This document shows, piece after piece, positions 35,840 to 47,686 of a stretch of 64,000 nucleotides of DNA. The notes under the pieces were generated by a model. That model ran no database searches and was not told the origin of the DNA. It worked only from the letters and a program-made list of their open reading frames with translations. This DNA is from Labyrinthula sp. Ha. Its lineage: Eukaryota; Sar; Bigyra; Labyrinthulida; Labyrinthulaceae. Position 1 is the first letter of the stretch; each line of letters starts with the position of its first letter. The stretch spans positions 1 to 64,000 of the forward strand of contig JAALGZ010000013.1 in assembly GCA_015227615.1 (NCBI GenBank), written 5' to 3'. Made by a program: the position numbers and the translations under genes.

Positions 35840-37896
35840 TTGGAAATGGATTGATATCATTGGCTGACATATTCATGAGGATTCAGCCTAGGCGACCTAC
35901 TGCATGCTTAGGGATGTCCACCTAGAAACACACCCTATATTTTTGTTAGATTTTTTACATGGTGCTCTTTATTCTAACTGTACTCTACGTACCACTTTCT
36001 CAATATTTTCAAGAGATTATAGGTGTTTCTAGGTTTGTTTCAAAATGTCTGGGACTTCATTTCGTTTTTTTGCTTGGTTTTCAGGGTATTAGCCCCATAC
36101 TTGCTCCGTGATTCAGAATAATTTTGAGATGTGTCACTTTACGCAGAATAATGGGTTTCAAGAGTTTTGGATTATTCATGTAATCACTCACGTTCATTTT
36201 TAATAATGGGTTTCCCGAAGGTTTTTGCCCAAAATGATGGTAAATAGGAAAAAAACGTGGAATTCTGAATTCAAAGAATTTTATCCACTCTCCATTTTAG
36301 ATCGACAGTTGCGTAATCGCCAATATTCCAAATACAGAATTTGTGAATTTGAATCCACGAGATTCTAAGCAGACATCCCTACACATGTCCTGTTAAAATA
36401 CTACTACGTATATTGGATTAGCAGCAAAATCCTAGAAACTCCTTGACTTGTTAGTGATGTTATAAATTACCTAAGAAGGTTTTAAATCCTAAGTTTTTGA
36501 TAAATCTCTAAGAGTTTGAAAGCGCCAAATATCAGGAAAAGAACAAAAAACATCAATATCTGCAGCCACTGTGTAGGAACAAACCTCAGTTATGAAATGC
36601 ATGTATGAAACGCTATAGTGTGTACTTGAGTATGCTGTTTCTAGGTTTTTTTATTTCAGTGTTGGAGTTTCGGATGTACGATCTTACTCTTGGATCTTGG
36701 TTGAACTTTTGTAGTTCCAAAGGTTTGAAATTATTAGTTGAATTTGTATAGGTAGAAGAAACTTGCTATGCGTCTGAATGATTAAGCGGAAAAGTGATAG
36801 TCATTTGGTCACTCTCAACTCTATTGTTAGCATGTCATAAATTTCATTTGTTGAAGTGAAGTACCATTTCCTTACCAGTTGACCCTAAATGAAAATAGTT
36901 TCATACCTAACAACATACACTGGAGCTTTTCTGGGAAGCCCTATAGGAGGTTCGGTTTTCTGTTTCTGAGGCACATTCATCTTGCTTGTCAATTTTTTAT
37001 AGCCCGTAAATTTCACCCCTACTATTGCTTGAAATGTTGTTGTCGTGTGTTTTCCCTTTTGATATCCAAAATTCTTGATAATTTAGGGGCTAGGGCATTT
37101 TTTTTGTCATTTCAAGAACTTTAGGTCTCTACTTGTTAGATTTAGCAGGAAAATGAGTCTGGCCCTTCTAACCTAAACTAAGAATATAGCTATATCTAGC
37201 CTAAATAATACTAGAAGGCATAGCTGCAATAATCTATGCTTTTGCACATATTGGTTCAAGAGCAATAGTATCTACGTAGAGATCAGGACAAACCACTCGA
37301 TAAATGATGAATAAATAGTATGTATACCCAAGGATATTTCTATGCTCCTACCTCAGATTATGGGTCCTCGTGAAGACCAGAACTAATGTCTTGATAATCT
37401 AGTGAGAACATCATTTGTATTACTATTTTTTGATTGGAATATATTTCTGAATTACAAATCTACTTAAGAAACAATATTTCCCGTCTAAATTAAATTAGAT
37501 ATGGCGAATCAAAAAGAAAAAGTCACCATTATCCTTTATTCTGCAAATTATTAATTACTAAAATTAGGTAAATTTTAAAAAGATTTGACAAACCTAGAAG
37601 ATGAAAAGATATAAGAATGCCTGCTATGCACTTAAATTTGCCACACTGAACAGACACCATAAATGAATCCAAATATTTTACCACTGTTCGGTGAAAAAAA
37701 TCGGAGTTTAGACACAGCTCACCCTTATCCTGGTCTAACAGCAAGATCAATTATTATGTTTAGAGCTCTAAATGTAGCAAAGTTTGCCGAAATTAAAATA
37801 TGAAGAGGTAGTATACATGGTAAAACCTTTCTTAAATATAATAATAAAAATCGCTGTGTGAACTCAAATGGGTCGAACGCACCAGCTCTAACGCCT

Positions 37897-38008
37897 CGAG
37901 AAATGGTATGCTGCGCTGCAAAACAGTAATCTGGAAAGGTGTTATCGTATAGAAGTGATAAATCTAGCTATGCGCAGCACGTAGCCGCGCCAGTTCTTGG
38001 CTATCTCG
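37897..38008. ncRNA. Candidate structured ncRNA (three-way junction), strand uncertain
   Basis: A GC-rich patch (about 37870-38045) inside AT-rich DNA with no good reading frame. Outer stem CGAGA/TCTCG (37897-37901 with 38004-38008). Long stem TGCTGCGC/GCGCAGCA (37909-37916 with 37972-37979), itself capped by TTATC/GATAA (37942-37946 with 37957-37961). Third stem TAGCC/GGCTA (37982-37986 with 37999-38003) abuts the outer stem directly. The pairing nests without conflict. On the minus strand the long stem gains a G-U pair, mildly favouring that strand. I saw no convincing tRNA, U6, U2 or SRP motif. A few bases (TGCGCAG then CGTAGCC) recall the U4 snRNA 5' region, but the rest does not fit. Confidence 0.4.
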
Positions 38009-38511
38009 CTTTAGAAACCTTCTTATCACTTGAGCCCGGGTTCCTAATTAGCCCCCTAGATTTCCTAAAATTACAAGTATAAATCACTTCAGGTGTAAAG
38101 ATACGGTAAGCTTTGATTCATTTATCAATAAACTAATTGTTGGATGAAGTATAAGGGCCGAATCAATCAAAATCAAAGAATTTTGATTCTTAGTGATTTA
38201 CTTACTATCGAATTCAAAAGACAAATTTGAAACTTATTGTTAGCAAAGATAGCGCCAAGGCTGATATAGCAAACGTTAATGATAATCTTCCTTGGTTTCT
38301 GAATATTTACATCTTCCACCTTGACTTCAACTAAAGAAATTTAGGGAATTTTGGGATTGTTCAAATTAATTCTTAAAAAGAGAGCAAAACAAATAACTCA
38401 ATACTAGTATGGAATGCAAAGTTAAATATATAAATAATTGAGCTAAATATATATGAAAACTGCAGGTTCAATAAATGTTTTGATAGAAATTGCAAGCTAC
38501 TTGTAGATATT
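38009..38511. other. AT-rich spacer
   Basis: No gene seen. A short GGGCCGAATCAATCAAAATC phrase at about 38155 resembles the end of the foldback elements but is too short to call. Confidence 0.4.
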
Positions 38512-38760
38512 CTAAATTGATGTACCAAATCCACCGTCAATATTTATTTCAATAGGGAAGATATCCCTTGCATATAATCTAGTTATTACAACAAATGCTC
38601 TATTTTGAAGAAAAAAGCCGATTTCAAGTTTCTTATCCCTATTAAACACCTTATACCAGGCTACAGTAAAACCATATTCCCTTGAATCCTTGTGATCACC
38701 TCCAATGGTAATAATAGCTTCGACAACCATCTTATTGTCATAGAAGTGAATGAAAACCAT
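38512..38760 (-). CDS. Hypothetical small protein
   Basis: An 82-residue frame starting at an ATG. I do not recognise it. Unlike most chance frames nearby it shows purine-rich first codon positions and balanced composition (VVEAIITIGGDHKDSREYG, then GFTVAWYKVF and a GGFGTSI end), suggesting beta strands. It lacks a signal peptide and membrane segment. It may be a real small gene, an exon of a larger one, or a remnant of a mobile element. Frames of this length also arise by chance at this base composition. Confidence 0.3.
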   Translation of the reverse strand: MVFIHFYDNKMVVEAIITIGGDHKDSREYGFTVAWYKVFNRDKKLEIGFFLQNRAFVVITRLYARDIFPIEINIDGGFGTSI

Positions 38761-41700
38761 CGTATAACTAAATCAAACTCACACTTGATTAGAACCTTCT
38801 GAGGTTTTTCAATAAATGAGGAAATAGACAGCTATGGGATAAAGAAATGTGCATATTAATCCAAAAGGTTAGCCACGAGAAATATAAAGATGTTATGACG
38901 AGGCATATTTAATCAAGAAAAAACCTAGAAGTAACATATACAGGGGTTGCCAATGCTATGGTCGGTAATCATAATTTCCAGAAAATATATTCATTGCTAA
39001 AACAAAAATTTTATTTTAAAACACAATATCTGTACAAAGTAAGAGTAACGCTATGATTCTTTCTCTCCTAAGATGAAATTAATATTATAATGAAATTAAT
39101 CAAGACTGGTCTCTAGAAGAGTTCAACTTGCGATTGGATGTAAAAGTAAGAGGGAAATCCCATTATTCTGGAAAGCAAACTCAAGAATATATATATTGAT
39201 ACGTAAATACTTCCTGAAAGGAGTTAAAATGCCAGAAGTAATTCAAATTTCGTCTAACTAAATAAGATGATGATTACAGGGTGAGAAAACACATAGAATT
39301 AATTACCGGATTAAAAGTGTGGAACTTGTAGAGGTAGATATTGCAAAACAAATATAACTGAAACAGTACATGGCATAGTGTAAGATATGGTACAAAAAAA
39401 CGAATGAACTAGAGATACTACTAACATCTTAAAGAGAAGGGAAATCATTTGGATTGCCAACCCATAAGGAAGAAAACATTCTTTTTAATGAACTTCTTTA
39501 AGAAATACCCGAGAATTTCTTTAATAGTCCAATATTTCTAGATATATTATGAACAATTGCAGCTAGAATTATAAATTCTTTTACTATATAAGAAATACTA
39601 GGTCGCATTCTGACGGTATTTAATTCAAAAGAAGTGACGCAACTTGCAAGCGCAAACATCATCGCGGTATAAAGAATGACCAGTCCATCAATCCTTACAA
39701 TATCATTCCATATATCCTTCGTTATAACATAAAAAACGTTTAAAACTCACTTATAATATGTTAAACTTACCTTTATAAAATAAATATTGGACTAGGAGCT
39801 CGATTCCTAGGGAAAAGATGGAATGTGAGAAAGGTTGAATTTGCTTCTTAATCAATCAAAGAAACATTCACATAGACAGGAAAAGCACACCTTTTGTTGG
39901 TGAGCTCTAATAAAGTTTTTGAGAGTTGTAAGTATTTATCTTTAAAAAATAGCTTAATCTATTGGGAACTTTGAAATTTGTATCAATATAATCGTACATC
40001 TTCATGGTCTTGTAAGTATACCAGATAAGCTGAACTCAGGATTCTTTATGCCGATGAAAATTATCTGAAAGCTCTGTAAAATAGTAGTATAGTACCACAT
40101 TACCTTTAATAGTATTGTAAGTTATAACAAGATTTAATTTTATCTTGTTTAGGAAGGGTATAAAATAGAAAATACCTCCTCTTATAAATAGGTGACATTT
40201 CCAGACGATATATTTTCCTGGCATCAGAATAGAAATACTCTTTTATAATAAAGAGGTAATAGGTAACTCAATATAGAATATAGTATCCAATGTACGTATT
40301 TGAAATATTTTAAACGTATGAATGTATTTTTTAGTTATATTTATCACTTTCAACAACAGTTTCAAATCTTGGTGCAATATGTCAGGGAAGAATATTGTGG
40401 TATAATTACCATGGAACAAGCGAAAAATAATGTCATGAATGACAGAAAGTCTACAGTGTATCAACTAATTTCTACAACAATGCGATTATTAATTATTATA
40501 AGAACCAATAATGGATACTATGGCTGAAACATATTATTAGGCTTAACTGTAGACTACGGCCTTTTTGTAATAAACGTGAAATTAATATGAGCAATCGATA
40601 GCCAAGTACTAACTCTAAGGTTAATATAACTAAGTGTATAGATATATTGACAGTGCACAATAATTTTCTGCTCATGCCATTGGCTTGCACGTTTTCAACT
40701 GAAAGCTATTTGGTATTCAGAAAATTTCTTACGAATAAACTTAACGTAGTCAGTTACCTGCACCTACCTGGCCGTTAGTAATGATGCTATCGAGATTTTT
40801 AGGCAGTCAATTCATTTATGTTTATAATGCTAGGGTAATCTATGAATTTTTAACTCAAAATGAACCAAACAAGAGTTGTTCTGACATATCACAAGAAATT
40901 ATTGTTAATTGGTAGATGAAGATTGAAAATGGTCAGAGAGATTTTTCGATAACTTTACAAGCCTGCAATTTTTGCATCCTTAAATGTTAATCCAACTCGG
41001 TCATATAACAAAAGTTAAGGAAATCAAACAAAATTTTGCTCTCAGACCGAAAAGTCAATTTAATTTTATTTTGAAAATAAGCCCTTATAGTCGTCAAAAA
41101 AAATAGCAACTTATCGTACATCAATAAAAAGTTTATTAGGAGTTGAAAAGTTTATCACAAAATCAATATGTTAAAACAGATTTATTAATTTGATGAAATA
41201 ATAATTCTTATTTTATGAATATTACAAACTTTTCTAACAGTTTCGCTTAAAAAAATAATCAACCAAAATAATACGTGGGTTTTTGTATAAAAAAACTTGT
41301 ATATAAATAGCTTATTTGCCTCAAAGAGATTATAAGAAAAGTGATATAATAGATAATCTAAGCTATTAAGCAGATAGCTTTGAGCTATGTCACACCTTAG
41401 GAATATTTTAGTTTGATGAGCTAAGATTAATAGTATTTGATGTAAGCCGTATTTTAATCAAAGAGAAATAATTTAAGTTAACAATTCTTATCTTAGGGAC
41501 TCAAATGTTGAGATGACAACTTTCTATGGAACTGAAGTCTCAATGAAAATTTCGTAGTTTAGGTTTTCAAGGATTTTGCACTCAGGTAAGAGATTGATAC
41601 TGACATGAAATATCAAAATCTTAGCAAGAAATTTACCAGAATCAAATAAAGACTCCGCAAATTTACAAAAAATACAGAGCAAATACCTTTAATATCTTAT

Positions 41701-43078
41701 CTAAATGTTTGACTTTTAATCCAATATATTTCGTTTTTTTCTTTCTCATAAAGATTGAACTCCAGTAAGAGCAAATCTTGATGGTAGATTGACTGCATGC
41801 TTTTTAAGGCTGGGAAAATAAAAGAAATAACGCTTATCTGCAAATAATACTAGAACAAAGAGTGGTTGGTACAAGCTAAGAACATTGTTTAAGACAATAG
41901 TTATATTCTCGGCGCATGATAATGGTAACATTCATGTTTCCATTTCCTTACTGTTATTGGGTACAATAGTTTTTCCATCGCCAAAAATCGCAGAAGATTT
42001 TCATAGATTCTATGGAATTCTGAAGATGAATAAATTAATGAAAAATGAACTTAGCTCATGGCCTCAATATCCTGGTCAATTTTATCAAGTATATAAATAC
42101 ACAGTTTAGAATAATTTGTTGGATTTAAGTATAAGTTCAATGTTTCTGTTTCTGATTGTTTGCTATGGGTTCAGATTTAGTCCAGATATTAAATTGAGCA
42201 AATAATGAGAAGTTAAAGGAAAATAAGTTAGTATTTATTTTTCAAAATTTGACTTAGCTTATATGGAGTGAAAAAAGGCTTATAGGACTAAGATTCAAGA
42301 ACACTTTCACAAATTTATTGCGAATTCTTGAGAAACCTGAGCAATTACCTAATTTAGAGGATTTAGTTTTATTAATTGGTCTTGAAGGTTCTAAAAAATT
42401 AAGCTTATTGGCAAAATTTCAATTTAGAAATGATCAGTTCCCTACCGGGCTTTTTTTACTCTGCGCTATTGTTACCAACTGCTTACGGAGAAGAAAATGT
42501 AGTTCAGTTCCAGGCTCAAGGCCACGAATAGAAAAATTTCTTGAAAATTTACTTAAATATAATTCTATTAGCTTTTTTCATCCAAATCTATAAGATTGAG
42601 GAATATTTATACCTCATTTGAGTAATAAAAAACTGCGTTGAAGTTAAAGCAACCCAATTGATTAAAAAGATGTTCTTTCTTCTAATAATTATAATTAAAA
42701 GACTAACAATAGTTCTGTATATAAAAAATATTTTTCTTAACAATTCTTTGCCTTTATATTTAAGATATATAGTCTAAGAGTACCAATATCATTTTAAATT
42801 ACTTTATGTCTATTACAATTGTGAGTCATCTCTAATATAGAACAATATAGCAAACTTGTTTAGATATTATAGTCATTTAAATATAGGAAATCATTTAATA
42901 ACCATTAACTTGATCTATTTGTGCAGGAGAAAAACAGTTCTTTTCTCCTGGAAGAACGATCACAATGGACAAGCGTTTGACATTTCCATTCTGTGTTATT
43001 ATATGACAATGGTGAATTACCCTTGATCTGAATAAGAACTCTTTTTGCAGTATCCATCAGGTGAAAGCTACAAGAGTA
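38761..43078. other. Largely gene-free AT-rich spacer
   Basis: About 4.3 kb. The only frame of note is open from 42258 to 42593 (+), 111 codons without a convincing ATG. It follows no recognised family (contains LPNLEDLVLLIGLEGSKK), and an acceptor-like ttatag lies at about 42284. It could be a terminal exon, but roughly two such frames are expected by chance in a window of this composition. Nothing else was identified. Confidence 0.4.
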
Positions 43079-44388
43079 ATGCAAACAACACGGAGAGCGT
43101 TTTCCTCTTCAACATCCTTTTTCCAAACTCATTCAAAAGCCCAAACCAGGAATTTTACATTTTCTTCTGGCAATTTATTTGCCTGGGGAACAGGAGATGA
43201 AGGTCAACTGGCGCAAGCCAATGTAGAAAAGACAGGTTTTTTTAGCAGCAACTTCGTAAAATCTTCTCCCATACAAATTACAGAGTTTCCTAGAAATACA
43301 AAAATTACTCAAGCTTCCGCAGGAAATACACACGCTGCAGCCCTTTCTTCTGAAGGTGACATTTTCACTTGGGGCAGTGCTGAGCATGGAAAATTAGGAC
43401 ACACTAGTGTGACAAATAAGTCTGGAAACACCGAACTTTGCCTTTTGCCACACAAAATAACTTCTCCAGCCAAATTTAAAGCTATATCTGCTAATGATTT
43501 TCAAACAGCAGCGTTGTCAACTTTTGGTGAACTCTATACCTGCGGATGGGCAGGATCGGCTTGGTCTGGATCAGGTGCCCTTGGTGTGGATTACAACCAT
43601 GTGCCGGATGGATCAATTAGTTTTCTACAGAAAGTATCCGTGGGCGGAGATTTGGATGTTCGACTCAAAGCTATTGATAGTGGAAAGCAGCATATGTTGG
43701 GATTGGGAATTGGAGGTGAAGTATATTCTTGGGGAAAAGGAGAGTATGGGCGACTTGGAAATGGAGGAAATAAAGAACAACCAGTTCCTTTGCCCATAGA
43801 CTACTTCTTGGAGCTTGATATAGAGGTTGAGAAGATCGCATGTGGAAGTAATTTTAATCTGGCGCTTGATGTGAATGGAGTTGTTTATGCTTGGGGAAGT
43901 AATGATCAATCCCAACTTGGGCTAGGTATATTTTCTAAAGGCTTTACTGTTTAGGTCAAGGATTCTCTGTTGATATGTTTTCTATGGAAAATCTTCCTCG
44001 ACCTGTTGAGTTTAACTTTGAGGGATCAGATAGTAAGAGAATTATTGAAATTGCCGCTGGAGAGCATCATTCCATCGCAATTACTGATGCAGGAGAGGTT
44101 TATAGTTGGGGAATGAAGTTGTGGATGGAGCCGCATTTAATGACTACTTTAAAAGAGGAGCATTGTGTGAGAGCGTCTGCAGGCAATGGCTACTCTATTG
44201 TTGTGACTGATCTGGGAAGGTTATATAGTTGGGGTAGGGGCATGGGAGTTGGTAAGAGCGGAGTTTTGGGATTAGGACATTCTAAGCGAACAGTGCAGCC
44301 TGAATTAATACCAGAAAGCAAAAAACAACAATTTCAACACGTCAGCTGCGGTTCTAAATTTGCACTAGGCCTTACTGGTCAACCATGA
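43079..44388 (+). CDS. RCC1-repeat protein, probably mitochondrial (RCC1L-like)
   Basis: Exons 43079-43925 and 43955-44388 are joined by a 29-nt phase-1 intron and give 426 residues. The N terminus (MQTTRRAFSSSTSFFQTHSK) is rich in Arg, Ser, Thr and Phe with no acidic residues, as in a mitochondrial presequence. Seven-bladed-propeller repeats follow, with typical cores: LFAWGTGDEGQL, IFTWGSAEHGKLG, VYSWGKGEYGRLGNGG, VYAWGSNDQSQLGLG (crossing the intron), VYSWGMKLW and LYSWGRGMG. Presequence and length resemble RCC1L/WBSCR16, a mitochondrial protein tied to ribosome assembly and OPA1 function; a nuclear RCC1 would lack the presequence. The first ATG (43079) is chosen because the frame upstream has no Met. 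The stop is only 17 bp from that of the topoisomerase gene, so the 3' UTRs must overlap. Confidence 0.8.
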
Positions 44389-44405
44389 CACACTTGTTAT
44401 AAAGC

Positions 44406-47400
44406 TTAATCACAGATCCGACATTTACGCTTATATTTTGGAAGGTAATTGTTACATTTAGGACACTTTCGTTTGCTTAACCCTATCTCCTCTTGTAGAG
44501 GCGGGTTTGGGTTTGGGTTTGTCATCTGCCGAATTTCCGTAGGTGCTACTGCTTGAGACATACCATCTCGAGGTGTAAGGAATTCAAAGTTTCCACACGA
44601 CTCGCAATTGTAAAATTTTCTTCCTTGGTTCGAGGTTGCTTTCTTCACTGTAAGAACACGAACGCTTTCGTTACATTTAGAACATGAGTTGTATTCGGCT
44701 TCGGTATAACTTTCTCCAGTTGTTTGTTGAAAAAATAAAGGAGCTTGTGCGATATGCCGTGGGAGGTTCCGAGTATTTATGTTTTCATTTTGTATCAAGT
44801 GATGATTACGAACACTTTGTGCATTTTCGACCTGGGCTGAGGTAGTGGATCCAGTTGATCTAAAGACCATGGATGAATTAGCTCGTATCCGCGTAGCACT
44901 TTCACGAAAATCATCTGACGTTCCACTGCAAGCGGGATTTGGACAGGATATATACTTGTCCCTATCCGAGAATATAAGCCTCATTTTCAGGTTGCCACAA
45001 ATTTCACAGTTTCCATCATGCCGTGACTTCTCAACGTAGGCTTGCTTGAACTTGGGCAAAAAGATTGGTTTTGCATTACAATTCTTGTCACACATGAGCA
45101 TCACGTATCCATTCTTTGATCTATGAAAGACCATATTACCGCCGCAATTAGCACAACTATTGATAACAGGCTTCTTACTTGATAATTCACATTCATGGGT
45201 ACACTTAAAGCAAGGTATTTTGTTTATATTCTCAATATCAATTACTGCTGTACTCGTATTATCGCCAGTTGACCAGCAGTGTGGACATATATGATAAGCA
45301 CCCTTATTCGGTCTCTGAAGAGACAAAACTTGAAAATCACAAATCCTACAATTTGGAAAAAACTCTTCAGCTGTTGGTTTTGCACCTCGTGGAAGGGGGT
45401 AAAAAGAATCGCAAGACATGCACTTGACTGCATAACTCGTTTCAGAATCAGTATGTCGCGCAGCTAGGGCCATGGAATTTGATTGGCATTTACCGCAGTG
45501 TGAAAATGACTCCTGCACGATCTCGTATAAATTTGGATTCAAATAATCTGGAACACCATTGGTATCTTTAAAATTTGTAGCATCAGCGTTTAAGGTAAGG
45601 TTTTGAGCAAATTTCTCAGAAAGAACATTGAGTGAGCTCTCTGCCTTTAAATACACTGCTTCATATTTCCTTATTGCTTCTACAAGAAACGAATCTTTAC
45701 TAACTTCTCCTGATGATATAAGGTACAGTGTGTCTTCCATTGCACCTCTTTCATGAGGGGTGGACAAGTCAAAAATATAATTGGTTGCATCACTTTGAGT
45801 TTGACCATTTGTCTCTGCCAGCTCTCTGAAACCTGTGACTAACCCGATCCCCAAAGGAGTAGGATGAAAATAAGAGTTCTTTCCTCTCTTAAGTTTTGTG
45901 ACATACTCTCGTTCCTCAACTTTCTTAATGTGCTCCTGAAGAGTTGCGTCTGTTCCAATCCTATGCTTATCCATCAGCTTAATGAGCTCCACCTCCGTAA
46001 GAAGCTCAGGAGGAGTTGTTTTACCTTCTCTTAGCTCTAAGATTTTCATATCCATTTCTTCTCCCTCTTGAAGAACAGGCATCACTTTGTTACTAACCTT
46101 TTCATAAATATAAATGTCCAAATAATTAGCTTCATCAACTACTAGCCCAGATGCATGGAATCCTTCAACGCCATCAGTTTTTACGCATACATTAACTGTT
46201 GTTTCTGAAAGTCTTGCATCTTTACTGCAACACGCAAGAAAATGTCTGCAGATAAAATCATAAATTTTTTTCTTCTTCTCCGGCATATTAGCCCCGGGTT
46301 CTAAAGGTTTTGTAGGGTAAATTGGGGGATGTGCTAGATCATTCTTCTTTCCATCTCTGGGTTGTTCGAATTTTCCCTGACTAAGTAGCGAACCTGCGTA
46401 TGAAGAAAGATGAGGTGTTTCTGAATATAGTGGAAATGTTTTAGATATAATTTCCTTCAAATTGATTGAGGAAAGAAATGAATCTGTTTCTGTTCTAGGA
46501 TATGAAATGTAACCTTCCTGATAAAGCTGCTCTGCAAGGTGCATGCAGTCTGAAGAATTAATCTTCAAGTATTTACTAACTCTCATTTGGAGCTCCACAG
46601 TTGAGAGCGGAAGAGGTTTCCATCTATTTTTCGTCTTCTTCGTTATTTTCTTTACAACAGCTTTTGTTTGGTTCGTCTCAATCAATTTTTCATAGAGCGT
46701 AAATGCAACTGCTTCGTCAAAAAGTCTATTTCGATCCCACTTGAACACAATGTTTTCCTCTTCGGATTTCCCAGTTTCTAAATAAATATACCAAAACGGC
46801 TCAGGAACAAAATTTTCTTTCTTTAACCATCTATCAACTACAAACCCCAAAGTAGGAAACTGACAAGGTCCGAAGGAGATTACATTCCTAGTTTCAACAA
46901 ACCTGTTTTGAAACTGCAGAGTAAGAAGACGAGTAAAAGCTGCCCCTGTTCGTAAGTCAAGCTCAGAACGAGCAAGTACTGCATCTTTATCTTCTTTGTT
47001 TAATCTCCGAAGATTTCGAATTGCTGAGAAAATTTCACTTTGGTTGGCAGCAGAAAACTGAGCTCTGTGAATTTGAATGCCTGGTTTTGATTTTTGACAG
47101 ATATTAGCAATTTCGAATCCAATGGCCTCGCCTTCTCTATCGCAATCTGTCCAGATTATCAGGTGCTCAGCTTCCCTAGCTTCTCTTCGTAGTGTCGACG
47201 CAATCTGCGCACTCTGGTTGCGTCCTGAGATTCCCCACTTAATGGGAGCACAAAAAAGCGATCGTGGTGGTTTTTGTGGGTTCCTCCACTTTTTGTATTC
47301 ATCTGAAAAATCTGCTTCCATCAGATGTCCTGAAACAGAAGTCATGGTCATTGAAACCTGCTCTAAGTGTCCAGGTGATAAGCCAACTTCGCAATAAAAA

Positions 47401-47549
47401 TCAAAACAATGATTGTATCTAAAAGTTAGGGTATAAATAAGATTTTACTTTGATAATCCTGGCCTTGAAGACACATGTCCACCAGCAAGGATTTTTGCAA
47501 TTGTTTTAGCTATGGACGGTTTCTCAGCTACACTTAAGACTTTGTTCAT
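44406..47549 (-). CDS. TOP3A: DNA topoisomerase III alpha (3 exons)
   Basis: Exon 1 is 47549-47449, exon 2 is 47418-47388 and exon 3 is 47357-44406, giving 1027 residues. This type IA enzyme passes single strands and, with RecQ helicase and RMI1, dissolves double Holliday junctions; some forms serve mitochondria. The TOPRIM domain starts MNKVLSVAEKPSIAKTIAK and carries the metal site TDCDREGE. The catalytic Tyr lies in GYISYPRTETDSF near residue 330. The long C terminus holds several CxxC zinc ribbons and a GRF-type finger (CSKCNESV to CESCGNF), ending in another four-Cys motif. Intron 1 (47419-47448, 30 nt, phase 2) is firm. The second 30-nt segment (47358-47387) has GT-AG ends but keeps the frame; removing it fits the family better. 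The ATG is 137 bp from the divergent oxygenase start. Confidence 0.92.
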
Positions 47550-47686
47550 CTCTAGTGAAAATCTTTGAGTTTATTGGTGATACTTAATAGATCCCACCAA
47601 AAAACCTTTATATATTTCTTAGAAAGCACATAACCTCTTGAAGAAAAAAATAATGAAATCATGAGTATTAACTTAAACGTTAAGAA
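47550..47686. promoter_or_regulatory. Short divergent promoter region
   Basis: The 137 bp between the topoisomerase III and carotenoid oxygenase start codons must hold both 5' UTRs and promoters. An AT-rich core with ttatatatttc lies near 47610. No specific factor site is claimed. Confidence 0.45.

Larger units (their letters stand above)
35482..37896. other. Gene-free spacer upstream of PABP
   Basis: Includes the PABP leader and promoter, a 13-bp perfect hairpin at 35803-35839, and otherwise unremarkable AT-rich sequence. Recurrent words such as aataatgggttt and gaattc-rich phrases (36040-36370) hint at decayed repeats, but I could not define one. Confidence 0.45.

Noticed and set aside
37960-38010. 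U4 snRNA
   Set aside because: A few bases (TGCGCAG, CGTAGCC) recall the U4 5' region, but the U6-pairing stem and kink-turn that should follow are absent.
37860-38050. tRNA gene in the GC-rich patch
   Set aside because: Partial A- and B-box-like words occur on the minus strand, but no T-arm or anticodon stem pairs at the right distance.
42258-42593. 111-codon open + frame as a gene
   Set aside because: No convincing ATG, no homology recognised, and about two frames of this length are expected by chance; kept only as a note.
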